DNA of 27,778 nt from Alphaproteobacteria bacterium UBA4588 (GTDB lineage: Bacteria; Pseudomonadota; Alphaproteobacteria; Puniceispirillales; Puniceispirillaceae): positions 1-27,778 of the forward strand of contig DGJU01000002.1 in NCBI GenBank assembly GCA_002387605.1, in the 5' to 3' direction. Under the pieces are notes generated by a model. The model was given only the letters and a program-made list of their open reading frames with translations, was not told the DNA's origin and did no database searches. The position numbers and the translations under genes are program-made. Positions 23,590 through 27,778 of the stretch are shown here, one piece after another (positions within the stretch are counted from its first letter, which is position 1; each line of letters begins with the position of its first letter).

Positions 23590-24939
23590 CTACCGATAGG
23601 ATTCGATCGCCGTGACAAGCTTTTCCATCGCCTTATCAAGCGCTGGCTCATCAAGAGCCTCAACCATGACCCGGATAAGAGGCTCAGTTCCAGACGGGCG
23701 AAGAATAACCCGTCCATTATTCCCAAGCTCTGCTTCAACAGCTGCAACTGTCTGAATAATAGAAGCTTCTTTGAGAACTGACTTATCAATGTCAGGAAGA
23801 TTAACCAGCTTTTGTGGGACAGGGACAAACTGGTTAAGGAGCTCGCTTGCCGTCTTGCCCGTCCGGCACATGACGCCCAGAATTTGCAAAGCCGCAATCA
23901 GCCCATCACCTGACCTAGTCAGATGCGGGAGCAGAATATGACCTGACGGCTCGCCGCCTAGATTGCTGCCCGTTGTTTTCATCCGCTCAAGAACATATCG
24001 GTCACCCACCGCCGCACGCTCAAACGCTATTCCTTTTTCTGCTAACAGCAGCTCTAGGCCAAGATTGCTCATCACCGTACCAACAACCGGACCGTGCAGC
24101 AGCCCATTAGCTTGCATATCAAGCGCCAGCGCTGCCAGAATATAGTCACCATTAAAGATACCGCCTGTCTCATCGCTCAGAATAAGCCTGTCAGCATCAC
24201 CATCCAAACCAATTCCAATCTGCGCGCTAGCCTCACGGACTGTCTGAGCCATAGCATCGGGCGCGGTTGCACCGCAATCTTCATTAATATTCAGACCATC
24301 GGGCGCAACCCCCATACTTACAATCTCAGCGCCCAATTCATGTAATGTATTAGGTGCGGTATTATAGGCAGCGCCATGCGCACAATCGATGACAACCCGC
24401 AAACCAGTCAAAGATTGCGCTGTATCAAAAGTTGATTTAGCAAATTCCATATAACGCTGGGCAGAATTTACCATCCGGCGGGCCCGTCCCAACTGACTAG
24501 GGTCTGAGAGCGCGATAGACCCCTGCATGAGGCTGGAGATACCTTCTTCGATGGCATCATCCAGTTTCATACCGTCGGGACCGAAAAGCTTAATACCATT
24601 ATCGTGGTGCGGGTTATGGCTGGCTGAAATCATCACGCCGAATTCTGCCCGCATTGAATGGGTTAGATAGGATACAGCAGCTGTCGGCACCGGACCAAGT
24701 AGGCGGCAATTAATGCCAATAGAGGTAAAACCAGCGACCAGTGCGCTTTCAATCATATAGCCTGACAGACGAGTATCTTTGCCGATAACGACTGTTGGCG
24801 CTGTGCTTGTATGTTGTTCGCCAGACTGATCTGCAAACCACCTGCCAGCAGCAAGAGCAAGCCGCACCACAGCTTCAGCGCGCATCGGTCCTGTATTGAT
24901 ACGAGCCCGCACACCGTCAGTGCCGAAAATGCCTGCCAT
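23590..24939 (-). CDS. glmM: Phosphoglucosamine mutase GlmM
   Basis: GlmM interconverts glucosamine-6-phosphate and glucosamine-1-phosphate on the way to UDP-GlcNAc for peptidoglycan and lipid A. The 449-residue product has the phospho-accepting Ser107 in ISASHNPHHDNG and the magnesium loop GLDGDADRL (Asp246, 248, 250). The sugar-binding GGEPSGHI lies at about 334 and the phosphate-binding RPSGTEPLIRVMVE at the C-terminus. GIFGTDGVRA at the start distinguishes GlmM from other phosphohexomutases. AGGA lies 7 nt before the start codon. It follows folP, the usual alphaproteobacterial ftsH-folP-glmM order. No clear terminator follows the gene. Confidence 0.96.
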   Translation of the reverse strand: MAGIFGTDGVRARINTGPMRAEAVVRLALAAGRWFADQSGEQHTSTAPTVVIGKDTRLSGYMIESALVAGFTSIGINCRLLGPVPTAAVSYLTHSMRAEFGVMISASHNPHHDNGIKLFGPDGMKLDDAIEEGISSLMQGSIALSDPSQLGRARRMVNSAQRYMEFAKSTFDTAQSLTGLRVVIDCAHGAAYNTAPNTLHELGAEIVSMGVAPDGLNINEDCGATAPDAMAQTVREASAQIGIGLDGDADRLILSDETGGIFNGDYILAALALDMQANGLLHGPVVGTVMSNLGLELLLAEKGIAFERAAVGDRYVLERMKTTGSNLGGEPSGHILLPHLTRSGDGLIAALQILGVMCRTGKTASELLNQFVPVPQKLVNLPDIDKSVLKEASIIQTVAAVEAELGNNGRVILRPSGTEPLIRVMVEALDEPALDKAMEKLVTAIESYR

Positions 24940-24988
24940 GATGCTATCCTATTTATTGCCTATTATCGATTTATCAATTCTTGCTGAC

Positions 24989-25017
24989 ACTATAGAGGCA
25001 GGCATTCACACGGTCCA
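24989..25017 (-). promoter_or_regulatory. Possible glmM promoter
   Basis: On the minus strand TGGACC (25012-25017) and TATAGT (24989-24994) are spaced by 17 bp. The -35 matches four of six consensus bases. The leader to the glmM start would be about 45 nt. It suggests glmM can be expressed apart from folP. The rest of this 121-bp gap shows no further clear signal. Confidence 0.4.
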
Positions 25018-25060
25018 GTAAACAGCCCACACTCCCGCCATTATCCCCTAACTGAGAGGT

Positions 25061-26260
25061 TTAGCCTCGTGCAACAGTAATCGCCTGATAGGTCTCTGTG
25101 ATATCATGTGTGCGGATAAACTGAGCGCCTTGTTCACTAGCCTGAACACTGAGCGCTAAACTGCCAGCCAGCCTGTCCATTGCCTGATTACCGGACGGCA
25201 CTGGGCCATTTTGAAAGACGCTATCAGCTTTCATCAGTGTTGAAATACTTGATTTCCGCGACACGCCTAATAGTAGGGGCACACCAAGCCCGTGAAACAG
25301 ACTTGTCCACCGAATAATATCCAGATTATGTGCGACTGTTTTCCCAAACCCATAGCCCGGATCCAGTATAATATGGCTACGTGGTATACCAGCGGCTTCT
25401 AATCTGTCACGGCAGTCTCGCAATGCATTAAACACATCTATCGGGGCAAATTCATAATGCGGGTTATCCTGCATTGTCTCTGGCGTGCCTTGCATATGCA
25501 TTGCCATGACACCGAACTTACCGGGACTGTGCAAAAAGCTATCACGCGCCGCATCAATCGCCATCTTGTCTTGAAATCCAGAGACATCATTAATAAATGA
25601 GGCGCCCGCAGCACTGGCTCTGCGCATCACGGCAGGCCGGCGTGTATCAGCTGATATCAGACTATTGTCGCGCGCCAACGCTTCGATAACCGGCATAATA
25701 CGGGCTAATTCCTGCTGTTCTGCTACAGGCTCAGCACCGGGACGCGTTGATTCACCGCCAATATCAACAAGGCTTGCGCCGTCTGCCAGCATCTGGCGCG
25801 CACCGGCAAGCGCTTTGCGTGAGTCTAGATGAACGCCGCCATCAGAAAAGCTATCAGGCGTGACATTCACAATGCCCATCAGATGCGGTCTGTCCATCTT
25901 CAGACCGGCAATATCAGCACGCGGTGTTGTTAACTCATGTAAGACACTATCTGCACGGGCTTTATCAGCTGATGCTGCGCGGTAGCTACTATAATCAGTC
26001 CGCCACACCGTAAAGGGCACTTGCTGGTCTTTTGCAGAGCGCATCACAACATCAACCAAACAGAAGGCCTGCCAGCCGCCAGCAAGGCGTAGATACGAAC
26101 TATTATGATATCTGCCATCTGGCACAGCAGTCGCCGGATCATCTGCCGCAACAAGCGCTACAGGACGCAGCCATGTTTCGTGCTCGTCAGGCAGACCGGG
26201 AAGGTCCTGTACATCGCCAACATAGCGCACTGCGCTTGTCATTGTTGTTTCATACATCAC
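25061..26260 (-). CDS. folP: Dihydropteroate synthase FolP with N-terminal extension
   Basis: FolP condenses pterin pyrophosphate with p-aminobenzoate in folate synthesis and is the sulfonamide target. The catalytic TIM-barrel begins at about residue 124: HLMGIVNVTPDSFSDGG (metal ligand Asn132), then DGASLVDIGGESTRPGA, FINDVSGF, MAMHMQGTPETMQ, ILDPGYGFGKT and LLLGVSRKS. All are present, so it should be active. The first 123 or so residues are an extra segment with no catalytic motif (LRPVALVAADDP, SSYLRLAGGWQAFC). From memory a related extension occurs in FolP of some other alphaproteobacteria; its role is unknown to me. Tandem ATGs (26260, 26257) and one at 26242 are possible starts. It lies 129 bp after ftsH. 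Confidence 0.92.
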   Translation of the reverse strand: MMYETTMTSAVRYVGDVQDLPGLPDEHETWLRPVALVAADDPATAVPDGRYHNSSYLRLAGGWQAFCLVDVVMRSAKDQQVPFTVWRTDYSSYRAASADKARADSVLHELTTPRADIAGLKMDRPHLMGIVNVTPDSFSDGGVHLDSRKALAGARQMLADGASLVDIGGESTRPGAEPVAEQQELARIMPVIEALARDNSLISADTRRPAVMRRASAAGASFINDVSGFQDKMAIDAARDSFLHSPGKFGVMAMHMQGTPETMQDNPHYEFAPIDVFNALRDCRDRLEAAGIPRSHIILDPGYGFGKTVAHNLDIIRWTSLFHGLGVPLLLGVSRKSSISTLMKADSVFQNGPVPSGNQAMDRLAGSLALSVQASEQGAQFIRTHDITETYQAITVARG

Positions 26261-26276
26261 CAGCGCGCCTACCTAA

Positions 26277-26398
26277 ATTGCCCTTTTAAACGGGTGGTAT
26301 GATCACAAAAGCTAGACCACAATACCTGCCCTCAGGGCCTAACCCCGAGGACCGCCCGCACGCGGGATACCGGCAAGCCCAGATTGCCCTTAAACGGG
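26277..26398. repeat. Pair of short direct repeats bounding the ftsH-folP spacer
   Basis: ATTGCCCTTTTAAACGGG (26277-26294) and ATTGCCCTTAAACGGG (26383-26398) are the same apart from two T. The second copy includes the ftsH stop codon and the first lies just before folP. Each can fold as a small hairpin (GCCC/GGGC in the second). Between them are two more short GC-rich dyads, GCCCTCAGGGC and CCCGCACGCGGG. No T run makes any of these a standard terminator. Confidence 0.4.
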
Positions 26399-27778
26399 CT
26401 CTGAGCCTGGGGTGTCGGTATCGGGGCGTGTGCGTGAGCGACCACCGGTTGGCAGACCAGTGCGCGGCCGTTTTGCACGCGGCGTAGCCGGGCTATCATC
26501 ATCATCTACCTCAGCACGAGAGAGCGTGCCGCCTTCAACGATAATCTTGATTTCATCCCCATTAAGGGTTTCATATTCAAGCAGACCTTGAGCCAGCAAC
26601 TCTAGCTGTTTTGCATTCTTTTTCAGAATTGCGGCAGCATCTTTGTAAGCCAAATCAACAATCCTGCGGATTTCACTATCGATAACATCTGCTGTTGCTT
26701 CTGACATATTTTTCGACTGCGTCATTGACCGGCCAAGGAAGACTTCCTGCTCATCACCGCCATAAGCAAGGAAGCCAAGCTTGTCTGACATGCCCCATTC
26801 TGTGACCATGCGGCGTGCAACGTCTGTTGCCATACGAATGTCTGAAGACGCACCAGTTGTTACTTTTTCTGCACCAAAAATCTGTTCCTCGGCAATTCGC
26901 CCACCACACGCAACCCGCAAATCTGCCAGCAATTTATCAACTGCCATGGAAATACGGTCACCTTCAGGCAATCGCATTACCATACCCAATGCGCGGCCAC
27001 GCGGAATAATCGTTGCTTTGTGAATCGGGTCTGATGCCGGCGAATGAAGCGCAACAACAGCGTGCCCTGCTTCGTGATAGGCAGTCAGTTTCTTTTCATC
27101 ATCAGTCATCACCATAGAGCGGCGCTCTGATCCCATCATGACCTTATCTTTGGCTTCTTCAAATTCTGCCATCGAGACGGTACGCTTTCCCTTACGGGCA
27201 GCAAGAAGGGCGGCTTCATTCACCAAATTGGCAAGGTCAGCACCTGAAAATCCGGGTGTACCACGTGCAATGATCCGTGGCTCAACATCGCCTGCAAGCG
27301 GCGTTTTACGCATATGGACCTTCAGGATACGCTCACGGCCCAACACATCTGGGTTCGGCACAACAACCTGACGGTCAAAACGTCCCGGACGCAGTAAAGC
27401 CGGGTCCAGCACATCTGGTCTGTTAGTTGCTGCAATCAGGATAACGCCTTCATTTGCTTCAAAACCATCCATCTCAACAAGCATCTGGTTCAGCGTCTGT
27501 TCACGCTCATCATTGCCGCCCCCAACGCCGGCGCCGCGATGGCGTCCAACAGCGTCGATTTCGTCAATAAAGATGATACAAGGTGCATTTTTCTTGCCCT
27601 GCTCGAACATATCGCGAACACGGCTTGCACCCACACCAACAAACATCTCAACAAAGTCTGAGCCTGAGATGGTAAAAAACGGCACATTTGCTTCACCAGC
27701 GATTGCCCGTGCAAGCAACGTCTTACCTGTTCCTGGAGGACCGACAAGCAGCACGCCTTTTGGAATCTTACCGCCAAG
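26390..27778 (-). CDS. ftsH: ATP-dependent zinc metalloprotease FtsH (5' end outside window)
   Basis: FtsH is the membrane-anchored AAA+ protease that degrades unfolded membrane proteins and regulators; in E. coli it degrades RpoH and LpxC, both encoded in this window. The visible 462 residues begin in the AAA domain: LGGKIPKG, Walker A GPPGTGKT, Walker B CIIFIDEIDAVG, and the arginine-finger region ATNRPDVLDPALLRPGRFDR. The protease domain has the zinc site HEAGH (about residue 235 of the fragment). The C-terminal tail is basic and Pro/Thr-rich, and ends SEPV. The N-terminal membrane segments lie beyond the right edge, and the frame is open to base 27778. folP follows downstream. Confidence 0.97.
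   Translation of the reverse strand, partial: LGGKIPKGVLLVGPPGTGKTLLARAIAGEANVPFFTISGSDFVEMFVGVGASRVRDMFEQGKKNAPCIIFIDEIDAVGRHRGAGVGGGNDEREQTLNQMLVEMDGFEANEGVILIAATNRPDVLDPALLRPGRFDRQVVVPNPDVLGRERILKVHMRKTPLAGDVEPRIIARGTPGFSGADLANLVNEAALLAARKGKRTVSMAEFEEAKDKVMMGSERRSMVMTDDEKKLTAYHEAGHAVVALHSPASDPIHKATIIPRGRALGMVMRLPEGDRISMAVDKLLADLRVACGGRIAEEQIFGAEKVTTGASSDIRMATDVARRMVTEWGMSDKLGFLAYGGDEQEVFLGRSMTQSKNMSEATADVIDSEIRRIVDLAYKDAAAILKKNAKQLELLAQGLLEYETLNGDEIKIIVEGGTLSRAEVDDDDSPATPRAKRPRTGLPTGGRSRTRPDTDTPGSEPV

Noticed and set aside
1..27778. tRNA, rRNA, CRISPR, insertion sequences or phage genes
   Set aside because: None were seen; all sizeable open frames are accounted for by conserved genes or their shadows.
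1..27778. An undescribed multi-gene system
   Set aside because: The gene content is core housekeeping in a familiar alphaproteobacterial order; only two small genes lack a family.

Overview
The window is a stretch of conserved housekeeping chromosome from an alphaproteobacterium. The evidence is the gene order (end of ftsZ, then lpxC, bamD, recN, ligA; serC, serA, hisZ, purA beside rpoH and an rluD-type gene; ftsH, folP, glmM), the FtsZ tail ending IPAFLRRQAN, the alphaproteobacterial form of SerC, and a separate HisZ. Base composition is moderate, unlike the GC-rich Rhizobiales or Rhodobacterales. A marine lineage such as SAR116 would fit, but that is an inference from style and not proven here. 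I see no mobile elements, phage genes, tRNA, rRNA or CRISPR, and almost no non-coding space: no gap exceeds 300 bp.

Layout. Positions 1-676 hold the tail of ftsZ, closed by a long hairpin. Positions 904-6580 (+) hold lpxC (lipid A synthesis), bamD (outer-membrane protein assembly), recN (break repair) and ligA (DNA ligase); bamD, recN and ligA are tightly packed. Facing them, 6590-11589 (-) is a compact operon of a UvrD/PcrA helicase, prmA and an aminopeptidase P. Next, 11873-13305 (+) holds mlaA and mlaC (phospholipid retrieval from the outer membrane), ending in a strong terminator shared with ettA (-, 13419-15098).

Positions 15285-16024 contain two small membrane proteins of unknown function, placed tail to tail. 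The second begins at the very base where the divergent pseudouridine synthase gene (rluD-type) begins, so their start codons overlap within one CATG. rpoH (heat-shock sigma) follows.

From 18030 to the right edge everything is on the minus strand. Read in transcription order it is ftsH (cut by the edge), folP, glmM, then serC, serA, hisZ and purA. The serC group has a good promoter followed at once by two small hairpins that look like a regulatory leader. A 155-bp spacer between serA and hisZ is also rich in hairpins.

Together the genes serve envelope building (lpxC, bamD, mlaA/C, glmM), DNA repair and replication (recN, ligA, uvrD), translation (prmA, ettA, rluD), stress and quality control (rpoH, ftsH), and serine, histidine, purine and folate synthesis. 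I found no clear undescribed multi-gene system. The most interesting points are non-coding structures, the overlapping divergent starts, and the two unnamed membrane proteins.
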